DNA from: Pedobacter segetis
Lineage (GTDB): Bacteria; Bacteroidota; Bacteroidia; Sphingobacteriales; Sphingobacteriaceae
Assembly (NCBI RefSeq): GCF_016623585.1
Contig: NZ_JAEHFY010000005.1
Location: 62,001-126,000, forward strand
Reading direction: 5' to 3'
DNA length: 64,000 nucleotides
Shown one piece after another: positions 33,646 through 41,772 of this stretch. The first letter of the stretch is position 1, and every line of letters begins with the position of its first letter. The translations under genes and the position numbers were made by a program. Below the pieces are notes generated by a model. The model saw only the letters and a program-made list of their open reading frames with translations, ran no database searches and had not been told where the DNA came from.

Positions 33646-34053
33646 ATGAAAAACGCACTGGTTTCTGGCTCTATAATAGGTTTGTTTTCTTTTATTTGGA
33701 TATTTGCGGCTCAAAAAATGGGCTTTTACCCTAGTGCAATCATTCAAAACGGTAAAGAGTGGATAAATTACACGGCCCTGATTATCCCTTTTTTAGGTCT
33801 TTATTTTGGTTTAAAGAGCTTTAAGAGCAAGAGTAAAAACAGGTTTTGCTTTGCCACGGCCGTGTTTCAAGGTTTTAAAATACTAGCAGTAGGGGGGCTT
33901 TTAGCCGCTATATTTAGCATTATATATTTGCAGTCTCAGGATCATCCAAACACCATAGATTATATGGAATTTATGCTTTTAGCAATAGGGATTGGTTTGC
34001 TTTTTACCTTAATTAATGCCTTTTTATTGATGGATATTAAAAAGAAGTACTGA
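33646..34053 (+). CDS. DUF4199-like four-helix membrane protein
   Basis: A 135-residue integral membrane protein with four hydrophobic segments (about 5-25, 43-60, 75-95, 108-130). The NALVSGSIIGLFSFIWIFAAQ start and YFGLKSFKSKSKNRFCFATAVFQGFKI middle match DUF4199-type Bacteroidetes proteins of unknown function. The TGA stop overlaps the next ATG (TGATG), so the DUF2752 gene is translationally coupled. An A+T-rich promoter-like region precedes it. Confidence 0.75.
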   Translation: MKNALVSGSIIGLFSFIWIFAAQKMGFYPSAIIQNGKEWINYTALIIPFLGLYFGLKSFKSKSKNRFCFATAVFQGFKILAVGGLLAAIFSIIYLQSQDHPNTIDYMEFMLLAIGIGLLFTLINAFLLMDIKKKY

Positions 34054-34334
34054 TGCCCTTAAGGTTAAGAATGTATGGTTTAGAAATTATATTCTTTGCA
34101 GTTGCATTAATTGCCCTTTATTGCATGGATACCAGCAAAAACCATGTAAGCCTTTGCCCATTTGCCAATTTTGGTTTTAAGTTTTGCCCCGGTTGTGGTT
34201 TGGGGCATTCTTTAAATTACTTGATGCACTTCCAGGCCTTAAAATCGTGGAGAGCCCATCCGCTGGGAATTTTTACGTTTTTTGTAATAATTTACAGACT
34301 TTGCACTCTAATCATAAAAACCATAACAACATGA
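34053..34334 (+). CDS. DUF2752 domain membrane protein
   Basis: A 93-residue protein with two hydrophobic segments around a Cys-rich signature: LCPFANFGFKFCPGCGLGHSL, the CP...CPxCGxxxS pattern of DUF2752. The Cys spacing suggests a metal site or a redox or lipid-interaction role, but the function is unknown. It overlaps the upstream gene by one base and the downstream TM2 gene by four (ATGA), so three small membrane proteins are made together. Confidence 0.85.
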   Translation: MPLRLRMYGLEIIFFAVALIALYCMDTSKNHVSLCPFANFGFKFCPGCGLGHSLNYLMHFQALKSWRAHPLGIFTFFVIIYRLCTLIIKTITT

Positions 34335-34690
34335 ACGATCAATACTTATACTCTTTTTCTAACATTACCACAGAAGAGATGATGTTTATTAAAGAAATTA
34401 CCCAAAACCTAGATCCAGAAACAAAAAACAGGTTTATGCTGATTTACGGAGGTAAAAGACGGGATCCCCAACATATTTTAATTACCGGGCTTTTAGGCTT
34501 TGTTGGCGTGGCGGGTGTTCAAAGATTTTTAACCAACCAAATTGCAATGGGTATCATTTACTTTTTTACTGCCGGTTTTTGCTTTATAGGGACTATTATA
34601 GATTTAGTGAACTATAAAAACTTGGCAAACGAGTTTAACCACAAGATGGCATTGGAAAGTAGGTCTTTTATAGAACTGGCAAGGCATTAA
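34331..34690 (+). CDS. TM2 domain-containing protein
   Basis: The ATG at 34331 overlaps the preceding stop in ATGA and gives 119 residues; an upstream in-frame start lies within the DUF2752 gene and lacks similarity. The C-terminal TM2 domain has a first helix HILITGLLGFVGVAGVQRFL, a short turn NQIAMG, and a second helix IIYFFTAGFCFIGTIIDLV. The hallmark G-x-x-GxxRFY-like turn reads GVAGVQRFLTNQIAMGI. The cytoplasmic N-terminus is acidic and helical. The stop codon overlaps the convergent TPR gene's stop (34687-34690). The function is unknown. Confidence 0.83.
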   Translation: MNDQYLYSFSNITTEEMMFIKEITQNLDPETKNRFMLIYGGKRRDPQHILITGLLGFVGVAGVQRFLTNQIAMGIIYFFTAGFCFIGTIIDLVNYKNLANEFNHKMALESRSFIELARH

Positions 34691-36126
34691 TCTTTGGTCA
34701 TGGAGTTGATCTGCGATAGGGTTTCGTCTAAACTCTTGGCTTCGCTCTCTATCAAACCAAAGAACTCGTCTTTATTGGTTTCAAAGCTAGCAACATGGAT
34801 CAATCCTAAAATATTGGCCATGTGTTTTCTCACTCTGTGAGAATTAAAATAAGCCACTTCTTTTAGTTTGGCGTTCTTTTGAGTGATAATGAGCGTTCTC
34901 TTTTCTACCAATTGCTCTAAGTTGGCATTTTGCTTTAATATGAGCTGGTTGGCCTCGTCTAATTTTTTATAGGCTTTGTTTTTATTTCGGTAATTGATAA
35001 AGGCTATAAGCACCAGAAAAGCGGCTATAGAAATTCCCCCAAACAATATAATATTGGTTTTCTTTTGTTGCCTTAACTCATTTTGATCATATTTAGATTG
35101 CAATCTTAATTCTTCGTTTTCTTTATCTTTTTGGTCGGTAATAATTTTATTTAAAGAACTGTTAATGCTCCCCGAGGTATTAAAACCCATTAGTTCATTT
35201 CTCAAAGAATCCTTTTTAGATAAATAGTTTACAACAGCATTTAGATCATTCATTTGAGAAGAGATCTTGCTTAAATACTCATATACATAAAGCAACTGTA
35301 TCTCTGCGCTGGTTTTTTTAGCAATCTTTAGTGCTTTCATCAACAAGGCCTTGCTTTCTTTAAATTGCCTACTTTCAGATTTAATTGCCGCCAAACCTGT
35401 ATAAGCATTGATCAATTGATCGGGTTCGGCATTTTTAAAACCAAGCGTTAGATTAAATTCTTTTTGTGCCTTTTGCAAATTACCACTAAGCAAATGGATT
35501 TTGCCCATTTTAACATTGTAAAAACCAGCATCAAAGATTTCAGTATCGTCTTTTTTAAGGTTCCTTGCTTTCTCTAAATAATATAACGCCTTGGTATAAT
35601 CTTTCTGGGCCAAGTATATATCAGACATTAAGCTTAAAGAAATAGCCGCCGAGTTAAGGTTTTTATATTTAACATTGATATTATATGCCTCGACAACATA
35701 TTTTTTGGCACTCTTGATATTACCTATCGTAATCAATACATCTGCAATGTTATTGAGGTTTTTAGCGGTTTCTTTTTCTATGCCAGCATCTTTATTGGCT
35801 TTTAACGCATTAAGGTAATTTTTAAGTGCTAGATCCAGCTTGCCAATTGCCGCATAAGCCAAACCTAAAAAATTGTATGATTTTGCGATACCTGCCTTAT
35901 AATTAATTTTCTTGGCCATTTGCAGGGCACTATCGGCGTATAAAACACTTTTATAAGAATCTTGATATTGGTACATATAAGATATGCGGCCCATCGTACT
36001 TATTTTTTGGATGGTATCTGTTTGCTGGTAAAGTTCTTTGATCGCGTTCTGTAAACCAATATCTTGAGAAAAACAAGGGAAGCCCCAGAAAAGAAAAGAT
36101 AAAAGAATTAACCTTTTTAAAATCAT
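34687..36126 (-). CDS. TPR sensor-like membrane protein ending in a histidine-kinase-type dimerisation helix, no ATPase domain
   Basis: A 479-residue protein. A signal peptide (1-20, SFLFWGFPCFSQ) is followed by about seven tetratricopeptide repeats (30-320; e.g. SYNFLGLAYAAIGKLDLALKNYLNAL), a membrane helix near 350-368 (IILFGGISIAAFLVLIAFI) and a coiled coil (NANLEQLVEKRTLIITQKNAKL). Then YFNSHRVRKHMANILGLIH near 428-446 resembles an H-box dimerisation helix, including the phosphoacceptor-like His. The protein stops about 35 residues later without any HATPase N/G boxes. It may be a pseudokinase partner or phosphotransfer protein. Confidence 0.72.
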   Translation of the reverse strand: MILKRLILLSFLFWGFPCFSQDIGLQNAIKELYQQTDTIQKISTMGRISYMYQYQDSYKSVLYADSALQMAKKINYKAGIAKSYNFLGLAYAAIGKLDLALKNYLNALKANKDAGIEKETAKNLNNIADVLITIGNIKSAKKYVVEAYNINVKYKNLNSAAISLSLMSDIYLAQKDYTKALYYLEKARNLKKDDTEIFDAGFYNVKMGKIHLLSGNLQKAQKEFNLTLGFKNAEPDQLINAYTGLAAIKSESRQFKESKALLMKALKIAKKTSAEIQLLYVYEYLSKISSQMNDLNAVVNYLSKKDSLRNELMGFNTSGSINSSLNKIITDQKDKENEELRLQSKYDQNELRQQKKTNIILFGGISIAAFLVLIAFINYRNKNKAYKKLDEANQLILKQNANLEQLVEKRTLIITQKNAKLKEVAYFNSHRVRKHMANILGLIHVASFETNKDEFFGLIESEAKSLDETLSQINSMTKD

Positions 36127-36230
36127 TAAGAATTAGGTGTGGTTGTTTGATGATGCAAAGTAGCAATTTATTTATGCAATAATAAGTCCTACTTAAAATT
36201 GTTATCGTTAGAAAACTTATTTTTACAATT

Positions 36231-37325
36231 ATGCAGATAAAAGACCTAACAAAGTTTTTAGAAAGTGTTGCGCCCTTGGGCTATCAAGAAAGTTATGATA
36301 ATTCTGGGTTGATCGTTGGCAATCCCGAAAAGGAAATCAACAAAGCTCTAATAAGTTTAGATTGTACCGAAGCAATTGTGGATGAAGCTATTGAGTACAA
36401 TTGCGACATGATCATTTCTCATCATCCCATCGTTTTTAAAGGTTTGAAGAAACTTAACGGCAGCAATTATGTAGAACGCGTGATCATTAAAGCCATTGAG
36501 CATAAAATTGCCATTTATGCCATACATACCAATTTAGATGCTGTTAAAAATGGTGTTAATGCAAAAATTTGTGAAAAGATAGGTCTGCAAAACTGTTCTA
36601 TTTTATATCCAAAAAGCAATTTCTTAAAAAAGTTGGTGTTTTTTGTTCCGTTGGCTAACGCCGATGCTGTGCGAACGGCTATATTTGATGCGGGAGCTGG
36701 CCAGATAGGCAATTACTCTCACGCTAGTTTTAATATAGATGGAACTGGCACTTTTAAGCCCAATGAATTTGCAGATCCGTTTAGCGGCGAAAAAGGAAAG
36801 ATCCACCAAGAAAAAGAAACACGCATAGAAATTATTTATCCTGCCCAGATAGAAAGAAAAATCATCGCAGCTTTATTAAATAACCATCCTTATGAAGAAG
36901 TAGCTTATGATCTATATACTTTAGAGAACAACTTTAGAGAAGTTGGCTCTGGTATGGTTGGCCAATTAGAAGAAGAAATGGATGGTTTAGCGTTTTTAAA
37001 CCAACTGAAAGATAAAATGGATCTGGAGGTAATTAGGCATACCCAGATTTTACCTAAAAAAATAAAACGGGTTGCCGTTTGTGGTGGCTCTGGAAGTTTT
37101 CTTTTAAAAAATGCCATTGCCGCAAATGCAGATGTTTTTATAACCGCAGATTTTAAATACCACGAGTTTTTTGATGCCGAAGAGAAAATCATCATCGCAG
37201 ATATCGGACATTTTGAAAGTGAGCAATTTACCCAACATTTGCTATTGGATATTATTACGAAAAAATTTCCTAACTTTGCAATCCGTTTAACAGAAAATAA
37301 TACAAACCCAATAAAATATTTGTAG
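36231..37325 (+). CDS. Nif3-like dinuclear metal-centre protein
   Basis: A 364-residue NIF3/YbgI family protein. Metal ligands are visible in MIISHHPIVFKGLK (HH) near 65, IYAIHTNLDAVKNGVN near 100, and the C-terminal DIGHFESE near 325. An inserted CutA-like domain (about 130-240) makes it the longer form. YbgI proteins are toroidal hexamers, suggested to act as metal-dependent hydrolases or GTP cyclohydrolase relatives, with function unsettled. The zinc-ribbon coiled-coil gene starts 2 bases after its stop; this pairing is common. Confidence 0.9.
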   Translation: MQIKDLTKFLESVAPLGYQESYDNSGLIVGNPEKEINKALISLDCTEAIVDEAIEYNCDMIISHHPIVFKGLKKLNGSNYVERVIIKAIEHKIAIYAIHTNLDAVKNGVNAKICEKIGLQNCSILYPKSNFLKKLVFFVPLANADAVRTAIFDAGAGQIGNYSHASFNIDGTGTFKPNEFADPFSGEKGKIHQEKETRIEIIYPAQIERKIIAALLNNHPYEEVAYDLYTLENNFREVGSGMVGQLEEEMDGLAFLNQLKDKMDLEVIRHTQILPKKIKRVAVCGGSGSFLLKNAIAANADVFITADFKYHEFFDAEEKIIIADIGHFESEQFTQHLLLDIITKKFPNFAIRLTENNTNPIKYL

Positions 37326-37327
37326 TA

Positions 37328-38077
37328 ATGGAACAAACCGTAGAACAAAAGCTTGAAGCTTTATACGAGCTACAGACCATCCACACCAAAGTTGATAAAA
37401 TCCGTCAAACCCGTGGAGAGCTTCCAATGGAAGTAGCAGATTTAGAAGACGACGTTGCCGGATTAGAAACCCGTATCCAAAAGATCAAGGCAGATTTAGA
37501 TGATACCGAAGATGCCATCGTAAATCGTAAAAACATGATTAAAGAGTCTTTAGCTTTAGTCAAAAAATACGAAACGCAACAAAACAACGTAAAAAACAAC
37601 CGTGAATTTGAGGCAATTGCCAAAGAAATCGAAATTCAAGGTTTAGATGTTCAAGTTTCTGAAAAGAAGATCAAAGAACTTCAGTATGATATCACTAACA
37701 AAACCGAGGTGTATGAGAAAGCCTTGGCAGATCTAGAGGATAGAAAAAAAGACCTGGAAAGCAAAAAAGCAGAGCTAGAGAACATCACTTCAGAAACCCA
37801 AAAAGAAGAAGAGGCTTTGGTTAAAGAGGCCAACAAAGCAGAAGAAAAGATTGATGAACGTTTAAAAATTGCCTACAACCGTTTAAGGGGAAACTTTAAA
37901 AATGGTTTGGCCGTTGTTACGATAGAGCGTGATTCTTGTTCTGGTTGTTTTAACCAAATACCTCCACAACGCCAATCGGATATTCGCCAGCGTAAAAAAA
38001 TCATCGTTTGCGAGCATTGCGGCAGGATCTTGGTTGATGAAACCATGGCAGAAGAAATAAAAGCCGAAATAGTATAA
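37328..38077 (+). CDS. Zinc ribbon coiled-coil protein (C4-type, CT398-like)
   Basis: A 249-residue protein. Residues 5-180 are a long antiparallel coiled coil rich in Lys/Glu heptads. The C-terminus is a zinc ribbon with two CxxC knuckles (CSGC and CEHC) separated by about 28 residues, ending GRILVDE. The family binds RNA, sigma-54 or secretion partners in different bacteria, so no single role is assigned. It is tightly coupled to the Nif3-like gene (2-base gap) and followed by a perfect-palindrome terminator. Confidence 0.87.
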   Translation: MEQTVEQKLEALYELQTIHTKVDKIRQTRGELPMEVADLEDDVAGLETRIQKIKADLDDTEDAIVNRKNMIKESLALVKKYETQQNNVKNNREFEAIAKEIEIQGLDVQVSEKKIKELQYDITNKTEVYEKALADLEDRKKDLESKKAELENITSETQKEEEALVKEANKAEEKIDERLKIAYNRLRGNFKNGLAVVTIERDSCSGCFNQIPPQRQSDIRQRKKIIVCEHCGRILVDETMAEEIKAEIV

Positions 38078-38105
38078 TTTTTGGTATTTTTATTGTTATT
38101 AAGGG

Positions 38106-38140
38106 AAACATCTTGAAATTTCAAGATGTTTTTCTTTTTT
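38106..38140 (+). terminator. Palindromic rho-independent terminator
   Basis: AAACATCTTGAAA (38106-38118) is followed directly by its reverse complement TTTCAAGATGTTT (38119-38131) and then a T-rich tail. It ends the Nif3-like / zinc-ribbon operon. Confidence 0.8.
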
Positions 38141-38161
38141 TAACATACCTCAAAATCAAAA

Positions 38162-39643
38162 ATGATCAAAAAATTAGCCCTCGTTTTTTTTCTCTTTTTA
38201 GGCACCAGTTTAAAGTCCAAAGCCAATTTCGATTTTAACGATAATTGCATCAACGCTTATCAGGCCATATTTGATCTTCGTTTAAACGATGCAAGGGAAT
38301 TGATCCAAAAAGAAAAGAACCAAAACCCAAATAACGGGATCACCATACTTTTAGATAATTACATAGATTATTTTACGCTGCTTACCACAGAAAAAAAATC
38401 TGATTATGAGCGGCTAAAGAACCTAAAATCAGGCCGGCTAGATGCGCTTGAAAATCAGGATAAAAACTCGCCCTATTATCTTTTTGCCCAAGCAGAGGTC
38501 TATTTACAATGGGGAATGTTAAAGAGCCGTTTCCAAGATTATTTTTCTTCTGGTTTAGATATTAAAAAAGCAGATAACCTTTTAGATGAAAACGCCAAAA
38601 AATACCCTTCCTTTTTGCCCAATAAAAAAAGTAGTGGCTTAATAGATGTCATTTTGGGTTCGATCCCATCAAATATAAAAGGCATACTCTCTACTTTTGG
38701 CTTTAAAGGAAACGTTGATAACGGAATTAAAACTTTAGAATACTTAAGCACAGCATTGCCCAAAACCTCTTATGGCTTTTACAAAGACGAAGTGGTATTC
38801 TTTTTATGTTATATAGAAACAGACCTGGTACATAACAAAGCCAGTTACAGTAAAATAATAGGTTTAACCAACTCTATGGATAACACCAGTTTGTTAAAAG
38901 CTTATTTGCAGGGTTATGTATCTGCCAGAAATGCAAAAAATGATAGTGCCATTGCTTATTTGTTAAAGAGGCCCAAAGGAAGCGCTTATACAGATTTTCC
39001 GACGGTAAATTATTTATTGGGCAACGCAAAATTGAACCGAATGGATTCTGATGCAAACGTTTACCTCATTAACTATCTAAAAGATTACAAGGGCATCAAC
39101 TACGTAAAAGACGCTTACCTTAAATTGGCCTATTATTACTATTTAAGGGGCGATAACAATCGTTATAACGCATTTATTAAGATGGTAAAATCTCAAGGCG
39201 ATACTTATGACGAAAAAGATAAACAAGCCTTAAAAGAAGCAAACGATGCTGCTCCGGATATGAACTTATTAAAAGCCCGTTTATATTTTGATGGCGGATA
39301 TTACCCTAAGGCTTTGGCACAATTGAACGGGAAAGGCGCCGACGATTTTAGGCTACAAAGAGACCAAATAGAATTATATTACCGCTTAGGCAGAATTTAC
39401 GATGAATTAGGTAGGGATGCCGATGCCGTAAATAATTATCAAAGAGCAATTAATTTAGGCAAAAGCACTACTTACTACTTTGCCGCAAATGCTGCTCTAT
39501 TAACCGGCGATATTTATGCCCATAGAAACGACAAGGCTAAAGCTGCCTATTTTTATAAACAAGCCATTGCCATGAAAAACCATGAATATGAAAACAGCAT
39601 AGAAACCAAAGCAAAAGATGGCTTAAAGAATATTGGGTATTAA
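38162..39643 (+). CDS. Exported tetratricopeptide-repeat protein
   Basis: A 493-residue protein with an N-terminal signal (MIKKLALVFFLFLGTSLKSKA). Helical repeats run through the whole length; clear TPRs sit at the C-terminus (YRLGRIYDELGRDADAVNNYQRAINLG, ALLTGDIYAHRNDKAKAAYFYKQAI). The N-terminal half has repeated YFLLxxAEVYLQWGMLKSRFQDY-like helices. No enzymatic motif is visible. It is probably a periplasmic scaffold; the ligand is unknown. It stands alone after the terminator at 38106. Confidence 0.82.
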   Translation: MIKKLALVFFLFLGTSLKSKANFDFNDNCINAYQAIFDLRLNDARELIQKEKNQNPNNGITILLDNYIDYFTLLTTEKKSDYERLKNLKSGRLDALENQDKNSPYYLFAQAEVYLQWGMLKSRFQDYFSSGLDIKKADNLLDENAKKYPSFLPNKKSSGLIDVILGSIPSNIKGILSTFGFKGNVDNGIKTLEYLSTALPKTSYGFYKDEVVFFLCYIETDLVHNKASYSKIIGLTNSMDNTSLLKAYLQGYVSARNAKNDSAIAYLLKRPKGSAYTDFPTVNYLLGNAKLNRMDSDANVYLINYLKDYKGINYVKDAYLKLAYYYYLRGDNNRYNAFIKMVKSQGDTYDEKDKQALKEANDAAPDMNLLKARLYFDGGYYPKALAQLNGKGADDFRLQRDQIELYYRLGRIYDELGRDADAVNNYQRAINLGKSTTYYFAANAALLTGDIYAHRNDKAKAAYFYKQAIAMKNHEYENSIETKAKDGLKNIGY

Positions 39644-39812
39644 TTAAGCTTAAAGCCAATCTGCAGAGTTTATCATTGTCTGCATCATGATTTTCTGGAT
39701 TATTTATCGCTTAGCTTTTTGATAGCGGTAAGGCAACCGAACGGTTCTGCAAAATCGATAGGATTTAAAATCCTCAACTTTATTCGTAAATTCATCCTTA
39801 TATTAAGGAGAA

Positions 39813-40280
39813 ATGAAGCAAAGGGTTTACATAGACACTTCGGTGGTTGGAGGATATTTTGACAAAGAATTTTCAAAAGAAACAATACCTTTTTTTGAAA
39901 GTGTGAAAAACGGGGAATTGATAATAATAGTTTCTGATATTCTTGAAGCCGAACTATTTAGAGCCCCCGGATTTATAAAAGAGCTTATTACATACATTCC
40001 AACAGAATTTAAAGAATCGGTCAGACTTTCAGCTGAAGCAACACAACTTGCCGATAAATATATTGAGGCGAAAGTTGTTGGAAAGACAAGCAGAGCAGAC
40101 TGTCAACATATCGCAATAGCGACCCTTGCAAATGCAGACGTTTTAGTAAGCTGGAACTTTAAGCATATTGTAAATCTCGACAGAATAAGAGGTTATAATG
40201 GAATCAATTATCAGAACGGGCACAAAATGATCGAAATAAGAACTCCCAAAGAAATAATTAAATATGGAAACGACGATTAA
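39813..40280 (+). CDS. PIN-domain toxin (VapC-like)
   Basis: The 155-residue PIN nuclease has the first acidic residue in VYIDTSVVGGYFD (near 7), an Asp/Glu pair in VSDILEAELF (near 50), and the C-terminal ADCQHIAIATLANADVLVSWNFKHIVN with further acidic positions; DTS...SW is the family pattern. PIN toxins usually cleave tRNA or rRNA. A 54-residue gene overlapping its 3' end is the probable antitoxin, so the toxin is first, the reverse of classical vapBC. Codon use and flanking repeats suggest accessory DNA. Confidence 0.85.
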   Translation: MKQRVYIDTSVVGGYFDKEFSKETIPFFESVKNGELIIIVSDILEAELFRAPGFIKELITYIPTEFKESVRLSAEATQLADKYIEAKVVGKTSRADCQHIAIATLANADVLVSWNFKHIVNLDRIRGYNGINYQNGHKMIEIRTPKEIIKYGNDD

Positions 40281-40428
40281 AAAAACTAAAAAACAATTCG
40301 ACGCAATAAAAGTTATGCGTGAAATAAGGGATAAAATGAGCCTTGAGATCATGAACATGAGTTATGAGCAAGAGAGAGAATATTTGGACAAAATCTTATT
40401 GCAAGGCAAATGTAATGTGGCAAAATAA
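40264..40428 (+). CDS. Small antitoxin-like partner of the PIN toxin
   Basis: This 54-residue ORF starts at ATG 40264 inside the toxin gene (17-base overlap, different frame) and ends with TAA at 40426-40428. It is a basic N-terminus (METTIKKTKKQFDAIKVMREI) followed by an acidic helix (SYEQEREYLDKILLQGK). Short helical partners of this kind, such as those ending in an EYL-type helix, usually follow PIN toxins in Bacteroidetes. No DNA-binding fold is visible, so autoregulation is uncertain. Confidence 0.75.
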   Translation: METTIKKTKKQFDAIKVMREIRDKMSLEIMNMSYEQEREYLDKILLQGKCNVAK

Positions 40429-40437
40429 TGCCCTATT

Positions 40438-40532
40438 GCTAACAGCAAATTCAAAAATGACGACTGATGGTTTAGGTAAACTCACCTTCGTTTATTTAAT
40501 TTAGTATGGTACGACAATGGTTCTGCAAGTAA
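40438..40532. repeat. Dispersed intergenic element, copy A (GCTAACAGCAAATT...GGTTCTGCAAGTAA)
   Basis: It begins GCTAACAGCAAATT and contains TTTATTTAATTTAGT, GGTACGACAATGGTTCT and AAGTAA. The same blocks in the same order recur at 61057-61155 after another accessory gene. The rest of the gap to 40680 holds CTGTCTTTGTGAAAAATCTT repeat debris and no gene. Confidence 0.6.
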
Positions 40533-40680
40533 TGCCATTTCCGCACAAATTAGCAACTCCGAGACCTTTTGCGGTTCTTTGATTGTGCTAAGGTTCACAA
40601 ATATTTCTCTGCTGTCTTTGTGAAAAATCTTTGTGCGCTTGGTGGGTAAAAACCCAAAAAGATTTCTCATATTAATCCTC

Positions 40681-41328
40681 ATGAATACCAACATTCAAAA
40701 AACCATAGATTTTGTTAAGAAAGAGCTTCAAGGTGCAGAAGCGGGACATGATTGGTGGCATATAGAACGTGTTTATAAATCGGCGGTAGCCATAGCAAAA
40801 GAAGAAAACGTAAACCTAGAAATTGTGGAGTTTGCCGCTTTGCTGCATGATATTGCCGATGCGAAGTTTTATGACGGTAATGAAGAAATAGGCCCGCACA
40901 AAGCAGGGGAATTTTTAAAATCTATTGCTGTTGAGGAAAAAACCATTATCCACGTTCAGCAGATCATCAGAAATATGTCGTTTAAAAACAGCTTGGGAGA
41001 AATTAAATTTACCTCGCCAGAAATGTTGGTGGTGCAAGATGCGGATAGGCTAGATGCTATTGGCGCAATTGGCATTGCAAGGGCATTTACTTATGGCGGT
41101 TATAAAAACAGAGAGTTATACAACCCCGCCGTTAAACCAAAGGTAAAACAAACCAAAGAAGCTTATAAAAATACTACCGCCCCAACGATCAATCATTTTT
41201 ACGAAAAGCTGTTGCTCTTAAAAGATAAAATGAATACCACAACAGGGAAACGGATCGCCAAACAAAGGCATGAATTTATGGAGCAATATTTGAGCAGGTT
41301 TTTTGCTGAATGGGAAGGACTAAAATAG
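40681..41328 (+). CDS. HD-domain phosphohydrolase
   Basis: The ATG at 40681 opens MNTNIQKTIDFVKKELQGAEAGHDWWH and gives 215 residues; an upstream in-frame start lies in repeat DNA. Metal ligands of the HD superfamily are visible: His in HDWWHIERV (near 24), the HD pair in LLHDIADAKF (near 58), and Asp in VQDADRLDAIGAIGIAR (near 122). YedJ-type HD proteins of this size hydrolyse nucleotides or phosphodiesters; the substrate is unknown. The next gene starts with no gap, so they are co-transcribed. Confidence 0.9.
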   Translation: MNTNIQKTIDFVKKELQGAEAGHDWWHIERVYKSAVAIAKEENVNLEIVEFAALLHDIADAKFYDGNEEIGPHKAGEFLKSIAVEEKTIIHVQQIIRNMSFKNSLGEIKFTSPEMLVVQDADRLDAIGAIGIARAFTYGGYKNRELYNPAVKPKVKQTKEAYKNTTAPTINHFYEKLLLLKDKMNTTTGKRIAKQRHEFMEQYLSRFFAEWEGLK

Positions 41329-41772
41329 ATGGAAAATAGTTTTTTGTATTTCGGATATGGTAGTAGCCTTAACCCAGCAATGGTGGAGTTTAGGATCAAC
41401 GAAAGAGTAGAAGTTGTTTGCAAGGGCGAACTGAAACATTATTCGCTTGGTTTTAACCGTAAAAACCCTGACGGGAGCGCAAGAGGAAACCTTGTCTCGA
41501 ATATTGATGGCTTTACTTTGGGCTTGGTTTACCAGATCAACAAAAACAGATTTGAGCAATTGGCCCAAACCGAACCAGAATATCATTTAAAAGAATTTGA
41601 CATTATCACAGAAAAAGGAAAGGTAAAAGCATTTGCCTTTATCTGTGATTATTGCCACTCTGGCATTGTACCGAATGAAAAATATATCAACGGGATCATT
41701 GCCGATGCCATTTCACATTCTTTCCCAGAAGAGTATATTCTAAAAATCAAGAAACACCTGCCAAATAAGTAA
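41329..41772 (+). CDS. Gamma-glutamylcyclotransferase-like (AIG2/GGCT) protein
   Basis: A 147-residue protein of the GGCT fold. The substrate-binding loop YFGYGSSLNPAMV is at 8-20, followed by the strand YSLGFNRKN, a GLVYQI segment near 65, and a candidate catalytic Glu around EPEYHLKEFDI. Members split gamma-glutamyl amino acids or act on gamma-glutamylamines. The ATG directly follows the HD gene's stop. The 3' end overlaps the convergent UbiA gene by 26 bases. Confidence 0.85.
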   Translation: MENSFLYFGYGSSLNPAMVEFRINERVEVVCKGELKHYSLGFNRKNPDGSARGNLVSNIDGFTLGLVYQINKNRFEQLAQTEPEYHLKEFDIITEKGKVKAFAFICDYCHSGIVPNEKYINGIIADAISHSFPEEYILKIKKHLPNK

